This document shows positions 35,355-44,475 of a stretch of DNA of 64,000 nt, in pieces. The position numbers and the translations under genes are program-made. Each line of letters starts with the position of its first letter. Positions within the stretch are counted from its first letter, which is position 1. The stretch covers positions 744,001 to 808,000 of the forward strand of contig NZ_JABAIA010000004.1 in assembly GCF_012641275.1 (NCBI RefSeq). The letters are read 5' to 3'. The stretch comes from Chitinophaga varians (GTDB taxonomy: Bacteria; Bacteroidota; Bacteroidia; Chitinophagales; Chitinophagaceae). The notes below the pieces were generated by a model. It had not been told where the DNA came from and made no database searches. It saw only the letters and a list, made by a program, of their open reading frames with translations.

Positions 35355-35548
35355 AAAAAGCGTTTTGTGAATAAAATAGAGATACTCTTGTTACGGAGAA
35401 GAAAACAAAACGGTTGCTCAGAAAACAAATAAGACAAATAAAAAAAAGCTGCCCGTTGGCAGCCTCAAAGCAAGAAATAACCAAAAGCCGGTACATCAAA
35501 ACAATCCCGGGCACTAAACAGCCATGCGGCAAAAGACCCTCAGTGTGA

Positions 35549-35568
35549 CCCAGGGCTTCAGTCCTGGG
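35549..35568 (-). repeat. REP-like palindrome, copy 2, overlapping the end of a gene
   Basis: CCCAGGGCTTCAGTCCTGGG is the inverted counterpart of the palindrome at 34698-34717. The minus-strand gene that ends at 35558 takes its last three residues and its stop codon from this element. Confidence 0.75.
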
Positions 35569-36343
35569 CTATTTGCTGAAACAACTCCTGAAAATACGCC
35601 GGCGCTTCCAGCAGCCGGCTGCCATACCAGGAGAACAGTTCACCGTCTACCAGCATCACCTTTGCATCCGGAAGAATGGCCTGTATTTCATGCATGTGTT
35701 TTTCTTTAAAAGGATACGGTTCGGACGATAACAGTACCAGCCTGCAACCGCTGGCTGCCAGCTGTTCTTCGTCGATGGCAGGGTAACGTGGTATGTGGGC
35801 GAATACGTTTTGCAGGCCACAGCGTTGCAGCATCTGGTGGATGAAAGTATCTCCGCCGGCGGCCATCCACGGATCGCGCCAGATAAAGTAGGCGGTGGGA
35901 ACGGGGCGGGGGAGCGGTTGTAACGCCGCAAAACGTTGCCGGATGGTGTCTGCCAGCCGGGTGGCGGCATCGGCCTTCCGGGTAATGGCGCCGATGCCGG
36001 TGATCATGTCACAGGCATCTTCGAGCGACTGTATATTGCTCACCCATACGGGATAATGCTCCATCAGCGCCATCACGTCTTCGGCGGTATTTTCTTCTTT
36101 ATTGGCGATGATCAGATCGGGAGACAGTTCCCTGATCACTTCCATGCGTACGTTCTTGGTGCCGCCCACGCGCGTTTTGCTGCGGAACCACGATTCAGGG
36201 TGCACGCAAAATTTGGTGATGCCCACCACTTCCTCTTCCAGTCCGAGGGTATATAAAAGTTCTGTCTGCGAAGGCACCAGCGAGATAATCCGCTTTGGCG
36301 CCTCCGGCAGATGAATGGTACGGTTCAGTTGGTCCCGGAACAT
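35558..36343 (-). CDS. Helical-backbone metal receptor / cobalamin-binding (BtuF-like) protein without a signal peptide
   Basis: A 261-residue protein of the TroA/BtuF periplasmic-binding superfamily: APKRIISLVPSQTELLYTLGLEEEVVGIT at the start, then VRELSPDLIIANKEENT-like and IWRDPWMAAGGDTFIHQMLQRCGLQNVF. No signal peptide or lipobox is present, so it may be cytoplasmic or the start may be misjudged. It follows the cystathionine beta-synthase gene with five bases between, so the two are probably co-transcribed. The last codons lie inside a REP-like repeat. A vitamin B12 or heme/iron ligand is possible, not proven. Confidence 0.82.
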   Translation of the reverse strand: MFRDQLNRTIHLPEAPKRIISLVPSQTELLYTLGLEEEVVGITKFCVHPESWFRSKTRVGGTKNVRMEVIRELSPDLIIANKEENTAEDVMALMEHYPVWVSNIQSLEDACDMITGIGAITRKADAATRLADTIRQRFAALQPLPRPVPTAYFIWRDPWMAAGGDTFIHQMLQRCGLQNVFAHIPRYPAIDEEQLAASGCRLVLLSSEPYPFKEKHMHEIQAILPDAKVMLVDGELFSWYGSRLLEAPAYFQELFQQIAQD

Positions 36344-36348
36344 AGTTG

Positions 36349-37707
36349 TTAACGGCCCAGGGCCTGAATGATGTCGTATTTGGTTACAATATGATGGTCG
36401 CCGCTTTCGTCTTTGGTCATAACGGCGCCGTTTTCACGATTGATGTAAACGGACAGTTTCTCTATCGGCGTGTCCGGGTTGACCATGGGGAACGGAGCGT
36501 GCATGACTTCCTGTACGGACGCATCTTTCAGGTGCGGGTTATCAATCAGCTTGTTGAACAGCCCACTTTCTGAAACAGCGCCGATGATGTCGCTGCCATT
36601 GGTGACAGGGATATGTTCGATATCGAATTTGCGCATTTTGGCAATGGCTTCGCTTACTTTCTCTTCGGCGTTGATGGTGACCAGCGGCATGTTGCGGCGG
36701 GCGCCTACAATGTCTTTTACGGTTTTTACGTCGAGGAAGCCGCGTTCCATCATCCACTGGTCGTTATATACTTTTCCTACATAACGGCTGCCATGGTCAT
36801 GGAAAATCACTACCACCACATCGTCCGGCCTGAGGGTGTCTTTGAGCTGCATCAGTCCTGCTACGGCCGATCCGGCGGAGTAGCCAACGAAAATCCCTTC
36901 TTCTTTGGTGATACGGCGGGCCATTACGGCGCCGTCTTTGTCCGTCACTTTGGTGAAGGCGTCGATCACGCTCATATCGTAGTTCTGCGGCACAAAGTCT
37001 TCGCCGATGCCTTCGGTGATATAGGGATACACTTCGCCCATATCTATTTCACCGGTTTCGAAATATTTTTTGAGCAGGGAACCGTAGCTGTCGATGGCCC
37101 ATACTTTGATATTCGGATTTTTTTCCTTGAGGAATTTGCCGGTGCCGGTAATGGTGCCGCCGGTGCCGGTGGCCACGATGAGGTGTGTTACCTTGCCGTC
37201 TGTCTGTTCCCATATTTCCGGGCCGGTCTGCTCGTAGTGGGCATCGCGGTTGGCGAGGTTGTCATATTGATTAACGTAAAATGAGTTAGGTATTTCGGTA
37301 GCCAGTCTTTTGGATACGGAATAGTAGGAGCGGGGATCTTCCGGTTCCACGTTGGTCGGGCATACGATCACTTCTGCGCCTACTGCTTTGAGGATGTCTA
37401 CCTTTTCCTTGGACTGTTTATCGGTGGTGGTGAAGATACATTTGTAGCCTTTGATCACGGCTGCCAGGGCGAGGCCCATGCCGGTATTGCCGGAAGTGCC
37501 TTCAATGATGGTGCCGCCGGGTTTGAGCAGGCCTTTCTGTTCCGCCACTTCCACCATCTTAATGGCCATACGGTCTTTAATGGAATTGCCCGGATTAAAA
37601 AATTCTACCTTGGCGAATACGGGACAGGGGAGGGAAGCGGTTACGCGGTTCAGTTTTACCAGCGGGGTATGTCCTATCGTTTCGAGAATGTTTGCTGCGT
37701 ATTTCAT
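36349..37707 (-). CDS. Cystathionine beta-synthase (PLP enzyme with two CBS domains)
   Basis: A 452-residue PLP-dependent enzyme of the cysteine synthase/CBS group. The PLP lysine lies in NPGNSIKDRMA, the substrate loop is GTSGNTGMGLALA, and the phosphate-binding loop is GTGGTITGTGK. C-terminal CBS domains cover about residues 335-452. Such enzymes condense serine and homocysteine into cystathionine or make cysteine from O-acetylserine; the CBS-domain tail favours the former. It is the first gene of a likely two-gene operon with the receptor-like protein. Confidence 0.92.
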   Translation of the reverse strand: MKYAANILETIGHTPLVKLNRVTASLPCPVFAKVEFFNPGNSIKDRMAIKMVEVAEQKGLLKPGGTIIEGTSGNTGMGLALAAVIKGYKCIFTTTDKQSKEKVDILKAVGAEVIVCPTNVEPEDPRSYYSVSKRLATEIPNSFYVNQYDNLANRDAHYEQTGPEIWEQTDGKVTHLIVATGTGGTITGTGKFLKEKNPNIKVWAIDSYGSLLKKYFETGEIDMGEVYPYITEGIGEDFVPQNYDMSVIDAFTKVTDKDGAVMARRITKEEGIFVGYSAGSAVAGLMQLKDTLRPDDVVVVIFHDHGSRYVGKVYNDQWMMERGFLDVKTVKDIVGARRNMPLVTINAEEKVSEAIAKMRKFDIEHIPVTNGSDIIGAVSESGLFNKLIDNPHLKDASVQEVMHAPFPMVNPDTPIEKLSVYINRENGAVMTKDESGDHHIVTKYDIIQALGR

Positions 37708-37734
37708 AAAATCAATGAGGTTGTGTACAGTTGT

Positions 37735-37994
37735 AAATTACGAATTAAGCCCAAACAAACAGGTCGCTGCCATTAAATTGCTGTAACCGGGCTTAACGGG
37801 CCATCGGCAGAATCCCCTGATTTCTTTTTGTTTTTCTGATAATGATTTAGGTAGATGAATTATTTTTAATAATAACTGTAATTTGATGGAAAACGTCCAA
37901 GATTTAAAAAATGTTAAAATCTGACGTTCTCTGTGGTCATTACCCTGAAAACAAGCCTTCATTCGTAATTCGTAATTCGTAAATCGTAATTCCT
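37735..37994. repeat. Widely spaced inverted TTACGAA/TTCGTAA words in a 305-base gene-free gap
   Basis: AATTACGAATTA at about 37736-37747 faces three or more copies of TTCGTAA at about 37963-37985. Between them lies AT-rich sequence with no coding frame that I would support. The gap separates the CBS gene and bioD, which run apart, so it must also hold both promoters. Confidence 0.5.
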
Positions 37995-37998
37995 CTGT

Positions 37999-38006
37999 TA
38001 TATTTG
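37999..38006 (+). promoter_or_regulatory. -7 box (TATATTTG) six bases before the bioD start
   Basis: Full consensus match; the G is at 38006 and the ATG at 38013, the same spacing as at rnhA, so the five-gene operon message is probably leaderless or nearly so. Confidence 0.5.
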
Positions 38007-38012
38007 CCGTAG

Positions 38013-38654
38013 ATGAATCGAATATTTGTAACCGGTATTGGTACCGGTGTAGGGAAAACCATCATATCCGCCTGTGTGACCACCGCCCTGGAGGCCGACT
38101 ACTGGAAACCTGTACAATCAGGGTCTGAAGAAGGCACCGACACGCAGACTGTCAGGGCCCTGGTGCCGGAAGGCATCACCGTTTGCCATCCGGAAGCATA
38201 TGTCTTAAAAGAGCCGGCCTCGCCGCACCTGGCCGCGCGCATGGAACAAGTCACCATCGATACCGCAGAAATTGTAAGACAGGCGGGCCTGCTGCAACCG
38301 GCCTGCCGGCCCCTCGTGATAGAAGGCGCCGGTGGGCTGCTGGTGCCGCTGACAGACGACGTGCTGACGCTGGACCTGGTCCGTGATCTCGGCGCCGGCG
38401 TTATTATCTCGGCACAGAATTATCTCGGCAGCATTAATCACAGCCTGTTGACGGCCCGGGTACTGCAACATGCAGGCGTTCCCGTTATAGGCTGGATTTT
38501 TGGCGGCGATTACCATACAAATGAAGATGATATCGTACGGCTCAGCGGATATCCCCGTATAGGGCGTATCCCGCAGGCCGCGGAAGTCAATATGGCATTT
38601 GTGCAGCAACAGGCACAACTTTTGTCAGCTCCCTTAAAGGCGTTACTGGCATGA
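38013..38654 (+). CDS. bioD: Dethiobiotin synthetase
   Basis: A 213-residue enzyme that closes the ureido ring of dethiobiotin with ATP and CO2. The P-loop GTGTGVGKT-type motif is near residues 7-16 (VTGIGTGVGKTIISACVT), followed by YWKPVQSG and the VIEGAGGLLVPL segment. Length is typical. It is the first gene of a five-gene run; the next gene overlaps its end by four bases (ATGA). Other biotin genes are not in the window. Confidence 0.94.
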   Translation: MNRIFVTGIGTGVGKTIISACVTTALEADYWKPVQSGSEEGTDTQTVRALVPEGITVCHPEAYVLKEPASPHLAARMEQVTIDTAEIVRQAGLLQPACRPLVIEGAGGLLVPLTDDVLTLDLVRDLGAGVIISAQNYLGSINHSLLTARVLQHAGVPVIGWIFGGDYHTNEDDIVRLSGYPRIGRIPQAAEVNMAFVQQQAQLLSAPLKALLA

Positions 38655-39232
38655 TCACCAAAAAGGATATACGAAAACACTTCCTGGAGCAGCGCCTGAA
38701 CCTCCCAGACGCCACGGCGGCAGACCTGAACGAACGGCTGCTGGCCCACGCCCGCCAGCTGGATTACCAGGGAGTGCGTTATCTGCATCTTTTCCTTCCC
38801 ATTTCGGAAAAAAAAGAAGTCGATACCTGGCCATTGGCCCAATGGCTGCGGCAACAGCATCCGGACATACAGCTGGTGCTTCCAAAGGCCGACATGAAAA
38901 CCGGCGATATGCTGCATTATGCGTGGCATGTCAACACGGTGCTGGTGAAAAACCGTTTCGGTATCCCTGAGCCGGAAAACGGCGATCCGGTGCTGCCGGA
39001 AACCGTCGACCTGGTGATGGTGCCCCTACTGGCTTTCGATCAGCAGGGCCAGCGGGTAGGGTATGGCAAAGGTATGTACGACCGTTTCCTGAAGCAGTGC
39101 CGCCCCGATGTGCGTACAGTAGGCCTTTCGCTGTTTGGCCCTATTGAGGGCATCAGTGATGCCGACCCCTGGGACGTACCGCTGCAGACGGTGGTGACGC
39201 CCGACTTTATTTATCATTTTAAACAACCTTAG
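38651..39232 (+). CDS. 5-formyltetrahydrofolate cyclo-ligase
   Basis: A 193-residue folate enzyme that turns 5-formyl-THF into 5,10-methenyl-THF with ATP. The family landmarks are RKHFLEQRL at the start, LPISEKKEVDTWPLAQWL, and the nucleotide-binding VPLLAFDQQGQRVGYGKGMYDRFL. It overlaps bioD by four bases and precedes lpxK by two, so translation is probably coupled. Confidence 0.92.
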   Translation: MITKKDIRKHFLEQRLNLPDATAADLNERLLAHARQLDYQGVRYLHLFLPISEKKEVDTWPLAQWLRQQHPDIQLVLPKADMKTGDMLHYAWHVNTVLVKNRFGIPEPENGDPVLPETVDLVMVPLLAFDQQGQRVGYGKGMYDRFLKQCRPDVRTVGLSLFGPIEGISDADPWDVPLQTVVTPDFIYHFKQP

Positions 39233-39234
39233 CA

Positions 39235-40314
39235 GTGCTGAAACTACTGAGTTACCTGAAAATACTGTTATATCCCTTCTCCCTGCTTTATGGCCTTGTG
39301 ATGTGGGCCCGCAACCGCTTCTACGATAAAGGCCTGTTGACGGCCGTGGAATTCGACCTGCCGGTGATTGCCTGTGGCAACCTGTCAGTAGGTGGTACCG
39401 GCAAGACGCCGCATGTGGAATACCTGATCCGCCTGCTCAAAGACCACTTCAGAACGGCCACGCTCAGCCGCGGCTACAACCGCCGTACCAGCGGTTACCT
39501 GCTGGCCGATGAACACAGCACCGCCGCCGACATCGGTGATGAACCGATGCAGTTCCATGCTAAATACCCGGACATCAAAGTGTGCGTGGGCGAAGAAAGA
39601 ATGCTGGCCATCCCACAACTGCTGGGCGACGAGCCGGACACCCAGGTAGTGCTGCTGGACGATGCTTTCCAGCACCGGTCTGTGAAACCCGGCATGAACA
39701 TCATGATCACCGAATACAGCCGGCTGTTCACCCGCGACCATGTGGTGCCTTTCGGCCGTTTGCGGGAAGGAAGAAGCGGTTACCAGCGCGCTAATTGCAT
39801 TATCGTTTCCAAGTGTCCGCCGGACATGAGCCTGGCGGAAAAAGCGGCGCTGGAAAAAGAAATCAATCCGTTACCCGGTCAGCGGCTGTTTTTTACTACC
39901 TTGCAGTACGGCGCATTATTTGATATGACAACCCGGCAGCCCGTGAATGTTCCTGCTTCGGCCTCGGTGTTACTCGCCTGCGGCATCGCCCGGCCGGAAC
40001 CGCTCCTGGAAAAACTGCAACAACAGTATCAGAAAGTGTACCTGCTGGCGTTTCCCGATCACTATTACTATTCAGAAAAAGATATTGCAAAAATCAAAAA
40101 GGAAAGAGATGACCTGCCCGGAACACAAAAGATGGTCATCACCACAGAAAAAGACGCAGTAAGGCTGCATCTCCTGCAAAAAGAGCTGGCAGAACAAAAC
40201 CTGCAAATAGCTGTTATGCCAGTGGAAATTTCGTTCCTCTTCGGAGAAGCGGAATCATTTAATAACTTTATTTTTGACTATGTGGCCCGGCAGTTGCCGG
40301 CCTTCGGTCAATAA
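39235..40314 (+). CDS. lpxK: Tetraacyldisaccharide 4'-kinase
   Basis: A 359-residue inner membrane enzyme that phosphorylates the lipid A disaccharide at the 4' position. An N-terminal membrane helix (about residues 5-25) precedes the P-loop GNLSVGGTGKTPHVEYL and the LSRGYNRRTSG and LLDDAFQHRSV segments. The start codon is GTG at 39235, two bases after the preceding stop. Position in a tight operon with folate and RNase R genes follows a pattern seen in Bacteroidota only by loose memory. Confidence 0.95.
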   Translation: MLKLLSYLKILLYPFSLLYGLVMWARNRFYDKGLLTAVEFDLPVIACGNLSVGGTGKTPHVEYLIRLLKDHFRTATLSRGYNRRTSGYLLADEHSTAADIGDEPMQFHAKYPDIKVCVGEERMLAIPQLLGDEPDTQVVLLDDAFQHRSVKPGMNIMITEYSRLFTRDHVVPFGRLREGRSGYQRANCIIVSKCPPDMSLAEKAALEKEINPLPGQRLFFTTLQYGALFDMTTRQPVNVPASASVLLACGIARPEPLLEKLQQQYQKVYLLAFPDHYYYSEKDIAKIKKERDDLPGTQKMVITTEKDAVRLHLLQKELAEQNLQIAVMPVEISFLFGEAESFNNFIFDYVARQLPAFGQ

Positions 40315-40328
40315 GACTACAACCAAAC

Positions 40329-43304
40329 ATGAGTAAGAAAAAGAAAGATAAGAAACACCCCGGTCAGAAACACCCCGGTCAAAAACAGCCCGGTCAGAAA
40401 AAAACCTTCAGAGGTGTTGTGGAACTGACAAGGTCAGGAATGGCCTTCGTGATTGTACCGGGCCTCGCCAGGGACATCATGGTAAAGCAGAAAAACCTGA
40501 ATACCGCCCTCGATAAAGATGAAGTCCTGGTAGACGTGATCAAACATGGCGGAGGCGATGGCCGCCAGGAAGGCGTTATAACGGACATCCTTAAACGTAA
40601 CAAGACTGAATTTACCGGCACCCTGCAGGTGAGCAAAAGCTTCGGCTTCCTGATCACGGAAAAGGGCCTGTTCATGCCGGACATCTATATCCCCGCCAAC
40701 TCCCTCAATAACGGGAAGTCCGGCGATAAAGCCGTGGTGAAAGTGGTGGCCTGGGGCGAGAAAACCCGCAAGCCCGTGGGCGAAGTCATCGAAATCCTCG
40801 ATGCCAGCGATACCAACGACCTCGCTATGAAGGAGATCCTCATCGAAGCCGGTTTCCCGCTCAACTTCCCCACTGAAGTAATGAACGAACTGGCCGGTAT
40901 CAAAGAGGAAATAACGGACACGGAAGTACGGAAACGCAAGGACTGCAGAAACATCCTCACGTTCACGATAGACCCCGTCGACGCCAAAGACTTTGATGAC
41001 GCCATCTCCATCCGGCCGCTGAAAAACGGCCTGTACGAGATAGGGGTGCATATCGCCGATGTGAGCCACTACGTGGTGCCTGGCACGGAACTGGACAAGG
41101 AAGCCGACAGGCGCGCCACCTCCGTGTACCTGCCGGACCGTGTACTGCCCATGCTCCCGGAAAAAATTTCCAATGAACTGTGCTCCCTGCGCCCGCATGA
41201 AGATAAACTCACTTTCTCCGCCATCTTCCAGATGAACGAAAAAGGAGAGGTGAAACATTACTGGATAGGACGGACACTGATCCATTCTGACCACCGCTTC
41301 ACCTATGAAGAAGCACAGGAAGTGATCGAGACCAAAGAAGGACCTTACGAAAAGGAAATCCTGCTGCTCAATAAAATAGCCCAGACACTCCGCCAGGAGC
41401 GCTTTGCGCATGGCGCCATCAACTTCTCCTCTCAGGAAGTCCGCTTCAAGCTGGATGAAAAAGGCAAGCCAATCGGCATTGTGGTGAAAGAAAGCAAAGA
41501 AGCACATCAGCTGATCGAAGAGTTTATGTTGCTGGCCAACAGGACCGTGGCCACTTATGTGTCCAAAATCAAAGTCAACAAACAACCGGTGCCCTTCCCT
41601 TATAGGGTGCACGATACGCCGGACCCTGACAAACTCAAGGTGTTCGCCGCTTTCGCCAGTAAGTTTGGCTATAAGTTCGATGTGAGCTCCCCTGAAAGCA
41701 TTGCCCGTTCATTTAACAGGATGTTGCAGCTGGTACAGGGCAAGCCTGAACAACACGTGCTGGAAACCCTGGGCATCCGTACCATGGCCAAGGCCATTTA
41801 TACGGTCAACAACGTAGGCCACTATGGCCTAGGCTTTGAAGACTACTGTCACTTTACCTCTCCGATACGCCGTTACCCCGATGTACTGGTACATCGCGTA
41901 GTGGCCGAATGCTTGGCCGACGATATCCATCCTGACAAGCAGATGGAGACCAAATGCAAGCACGATTCTGAAATGGAACGTAAAGCGATGGAAGCCGAAA
42001 GGGCAGCCAACAAATACAAGCAGGTAGAGTATATGCAGCAGTTTATTGGTCACACCTTTGAAGGCGTGATCAGTGGCGTGGCGCATTTTGGTTTCTGGGT
42101 GGAAACCGTAGATACCAAATGTGAAGGGCTGGTGAGTATCCATAATCTCAACCGCAAGGAGGAGTTTGCCTTCAATGAAGCAGAATATGCGCTGGTAGGA
42201 CAGGCCAGCGGCCGCCGTTTCCGTATAGGGGAGAAAGTGTCTATCCGCGTGGTGGCCGCCAACCTCGCCAAACGTCAGCTGGATTATGAGCTGGACAGCG
42301 AACTGGCTACTGCCGGCCGTGAATTTAAACCCGGTCAGCGCGATGAGCGCCGCGAAGGCCGCCGGGACCACAAAAAGAAAAAACAAAAACACGGCCAGCA
42401 GCAGCCATGGCAGCCAAGGGAAAAACGGCCCTTTACGCCTGAAGTGCCTGTTGCGCCTGCCGTTTCCCTGGAAATACCGCCTGAACCGGTTGTTGACCAG
42501 GTGATCGCGGAAACGCACGTGGTAGACGTCACTACGCCGCCACCAGCAACCCCTGCACCTTCACCGGCAGCTGAAACAGCGCCTGTGAAGAAAAAGAAAA
42601 CAGCGAAAAAACAGGCAGCCGACAAAGCGGCCCAGGCAGATGCAGTACCAGCGCCGGTATCAGCAGAAGCAACACCAGCGGCGGCTCCGGCATCTCCCGG
42701 AAAAATAAAAACAAACACCGGCAAAAAAGCGGCGGAAACGCCTGTACAGCCGGTAATGGAATCTCCTGCCGTTAAAAAAACAGAGAAGAAAACCACCGCT
42801 AAGGCCGGCGCTAAAAAAGCGACCGAAAAACCTGTGGCCAAAGCTGCTCCGGCTGAAAAGAAAAAAACAGTCAAAACCGCTGCGCCAAAAGCTGCTGCCG
42901 GGAAAGCCACCGCTAAAGCGGCCGTAAAAGCACCGGCTGCCAAAACAACAACAGCTAAAGCCGCTACAAAAAAAGCACCTGCGGCCAAAGCGCCGGTTGC
43001 TAAAAAAGCAGCCGCCAAAAAAGCTGCAGTACCGGCTAAAAAAGCTGCTGCGAAAAAAGCGGTCGCCGCTCCTGCAAAGAAAGCTGCCGTTAAAGCGCCT
43101 GCAAAGAAAGCCGCCGGTAAAACGCCTGCAAAGAAGGCCGCTGTTAAAGCACCGGCCAAAAAAGCCGCCACCAAGGCACCCGCTAAAAAAGCCGCAGTGA
43201 AAACAACGGTGGCCAAGGCCCCTGCAAAAAAGGCGGCTGCTAAAGCATCTGCAAAAAAGGCGACACCGAAAAAAGCTGCCGCTAAAAAGAAAACAAAGAA
43301 ATAA
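40329..43304 (+). CDS. rnr: Ribonuclease R with a long Lys/Ala-rich C-terminal tail
   Basis: A 991-residue 3'-5' exoribonuclease. The lysine-rich start holds three HPGQK-like repeats (residues 9-25). Cold-shock-like domains follow (about 28-160), then the RNB catalytic domain with the acidic motif DPVDAKDFDDAIS at 215-227, and an S1 domain (about 570-655, GVISGVAHFGFWVE). From about residue 667 the protein changes into a 320-residue low-complexity tail rich in AKKAA, PAKK and VAKKA units, like histone H1 or Hc1, much longer than the short basic tail of E. coli RNase R. The tail is in frame and its base composition follows its content. It probably binds RNA or ribosomes. Confidence 0.95.
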   Translation: MSKKKKDKKHPGQKHPGQKQPGQKKTFRGVVELTRSGMAFVIVPGLARDIMVKQKNLNTALDKDEVLVDVIKHGGGDGRQEGVITDILKRNKTEFTGTLQVSKSFGFLITEKGLFMPDIYIPANSLNNGKSGDKAVVKVVAWGEKTRKPVGEVIEILDASDTNDLAMKEILIEAGFPLNFPTEVMNELAGIKEEITDTEVRKRKDCRNILTFTIDPVDAKDFDDAISIRPLKNGLYEIGVHIADVSHYVVPGTELDKEADRRATSVYLPDRVLPMLPEKISNELCSLRPHEDKLTFSAIFQMNEKGEVKHYWIGRTLIHSDHRFTYEEAQEVIETKEGPYEKEILLLNKIAQTLRQERFAHGAINFSSQEVRFKLDEKGKPIGIVVKESKEAHQLIEEFMLLANRTVATYVSKIKVNKQPVPFPYRVHDTPDPDKLKVFAAFASKFGYKFDVSSPESIARSFNRMLQLVQGKPEQHVLETLGIRTMAKAIYTVNNVGHYGLGFEDYCHFTSPIRRYPDVLVHRVVAECLADDIHPDKQMETKCKHDSEMERKAMEAERAANKYKQVEYMQQFIGHTFEGVISGVAHFGFWVETVDTKCEGLVSIHNLNRKEEFAFNEAEYALVGQASGRRFRIGEKVSIRVVAANLAKRQLDYELDSELATAGREFKPGQRDERREGRRDHKKKKQKHGQQQPWQPREKRPFTPEVPVAPAVSLEIPPEPVVDQVIAETHVVDVTTPPPATPAPSPAAETAPVKKKKTAKKQAADKAAQADAVPAPVSAEATPAAAPASPGKIKTNTGKKAAETPVQPVMESPAVKKTEKKTTAKAGAKKATEKPVAKAAPAEKKKTVKTAAPKAAAGKATAKAAVKAPAAKTTTAKAATKKAPAAKAPVAKKAAAKKAAVPAKKAAAKKAVAAPAKKAAVKAPAKKAAGKTPAKKAAVKAPAKKAATKAPAKKAAVKTTVAKAPAKKAAAKASAKKATPKKAAAKKKTKK

Positions 43305-43329
43305 ATAATAAAATCACCGTCTATTTGAC

Positions 43330-44301
43330 ATGCATTCATTTAAAGAGTTAATAGCGCAGTTCAGCCAGCAGTTTGATCAATGGCATTTTCCGAAAGAACC
43401 TACACGATTGTACGATGCAGCGTCCCATATCCTGCAGATCGGTGGAAAACGTATCCGTCCGGTACTGTGCCTGATGGGCAACGAACTGTTTGATGATCTG
43501 CACCAGGATGCCTTTCAGGTAGGCAACGCGGTGGAACTGTTCCATAACTTCACGCTGATCCATGACGATATCATGGACAAAGCACCCATCCGCCGGGGAC
43601 ATCAGACCGTACACATGATCTATGGCGAACCCGCTGCCATCCTCGCCGGCGACGTTATGCTGATCAATGTGTATGATATGCTCAACAAGGTACAGTCCAG
43701 GTACAAACAGAAAATTATCACCGTGTTCAACAAGGCGGCGAAAGAAGTATGTGAAGGCCAGCAGATAGACATGGACTTTGAGCAGATGGAGCCAGAACAG
43801 GTACAGTATGATGACTATGTGCGCATGATTGGCCTGAAAACCTCCGTGCTGCTGGCTGCCAGCCTGCAGCTGGGCGCTATCATCGGCGGCGGCAGCGAAG
43901 GTAACCAGGAACACATATATGCTTTTGGTAAAAATATCGGCATTGCCTTCCAGATACAGGACGATTTCCTCGATGCTTTCGGCGACCCCGACAAATTCGG
44001 AAAACAGCAGGGTGGAGACATCCTCGTCAATAAAAAGACCTTCCTGTTGCTGAAAGCGCTGGAGCTGTGCAATGCGGCGCAAAAAGCAGAGCTGAAAAAA
44101 CTGATGGAAACCAACCCGGATGATAAGGTGGCCAGGGTGCTGGACCTTTTCCGCAGCTGCAAGGTGGACGTCTGGGCGGAAAAAGAAAAAGAACGTTTTC
44201 AACAGCAGGCCTTCGCCCGTCTCGAAGATATCGCCGTGCTGTCGGCCCGTAAAAAGCCACTGATGGAACTGGCAGACTTCCTGTTAAACCGCCAGCAGTA
44301 A
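43330..44301 (+). CDS. Polyprenyl (isoprenyl diphosphate) synthase
   Basis: A 323-residue prenyltransferase. The first Asp-rich motif is LIHDDIMD (about residues 78-83) and the second is QIQDDFLDAFGD (about 209-220), with the GGKRIRPVLCLMGNEL substrate helix near residue 37. These bind the allylic substrate through magnesium. The first motif, DDxxD with bulky residues before it, does not by itself fix the chain length. It is the last gene of the bioD-led operon, 25 bases after rnr. Confidence 0.92.
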   Translation: MHSFKELIAQFSQQFDQWHFPKEPTRLYDAASHILQIGGKRIRPVLCLMGNELFDDLHQDAFQVGNAVELFHNFTLIHDDIMDKAPIRRGHQTVHMIYGEPAAILAGDVMLINVYDMLNKVQSRYKQKIITVFNKAAKEVCEGQQIDMDFEQMEPEQVQYDDYVRMIGLKTSVLLAASLQLGAIIGGGSEGNQEHIYAFGKNIGIAFQIQDDFLDAFGDPDKFGKQQGGDILVNKKTFLLLKALELCNAAQKAELKKLMETNPDDKVARVLDLFRSCKVDVWAEKEKERFQQQAFARLEDIAVLSARKKPLMELADFLLNRQQ

Positions 44302-44339
44302 TTTTTATATCCAAAATCGCATTATATTCGCGTCTTTCT

Positions 44340-44425
44340 CAGGACCGGAGGGGGAAAAATGATTAAATAATTAAATTGTCAAATGATTATTTTTCATATA
44401 TTCAATTTCCCGGCCACCGGTCCTG
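44340..44425. terminator. Hairpin after the polyprenyl synthase gene
   Basis: CAGGACCGG (44340-44348) pairs with CCGGTCCTG (44417-44425), and GGGGGAAA with TTTCCCGG inside it. The loop holds AT-rich words such as ATTAAATAATTAAATTG. It probably closes the five-gene operon. Confidence 0.6.
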
Positions 44426-44475
44426 GGCAAGATTTTTTTATTAAAAGACTACACTAAAACGTAATTCCGTCGCCA

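Noticed and set aside
40434..41612. A 392-residue minus-strand frame
   Set aside because: It lies opposite the RNB domain of RNase R.
42335..43339. A 334-residue minus-strand frame rich in Ala and Phe
   Set aside because: It is the complement of the AKKAA-repeat tail of RNase R and has no signal or domain of its own.
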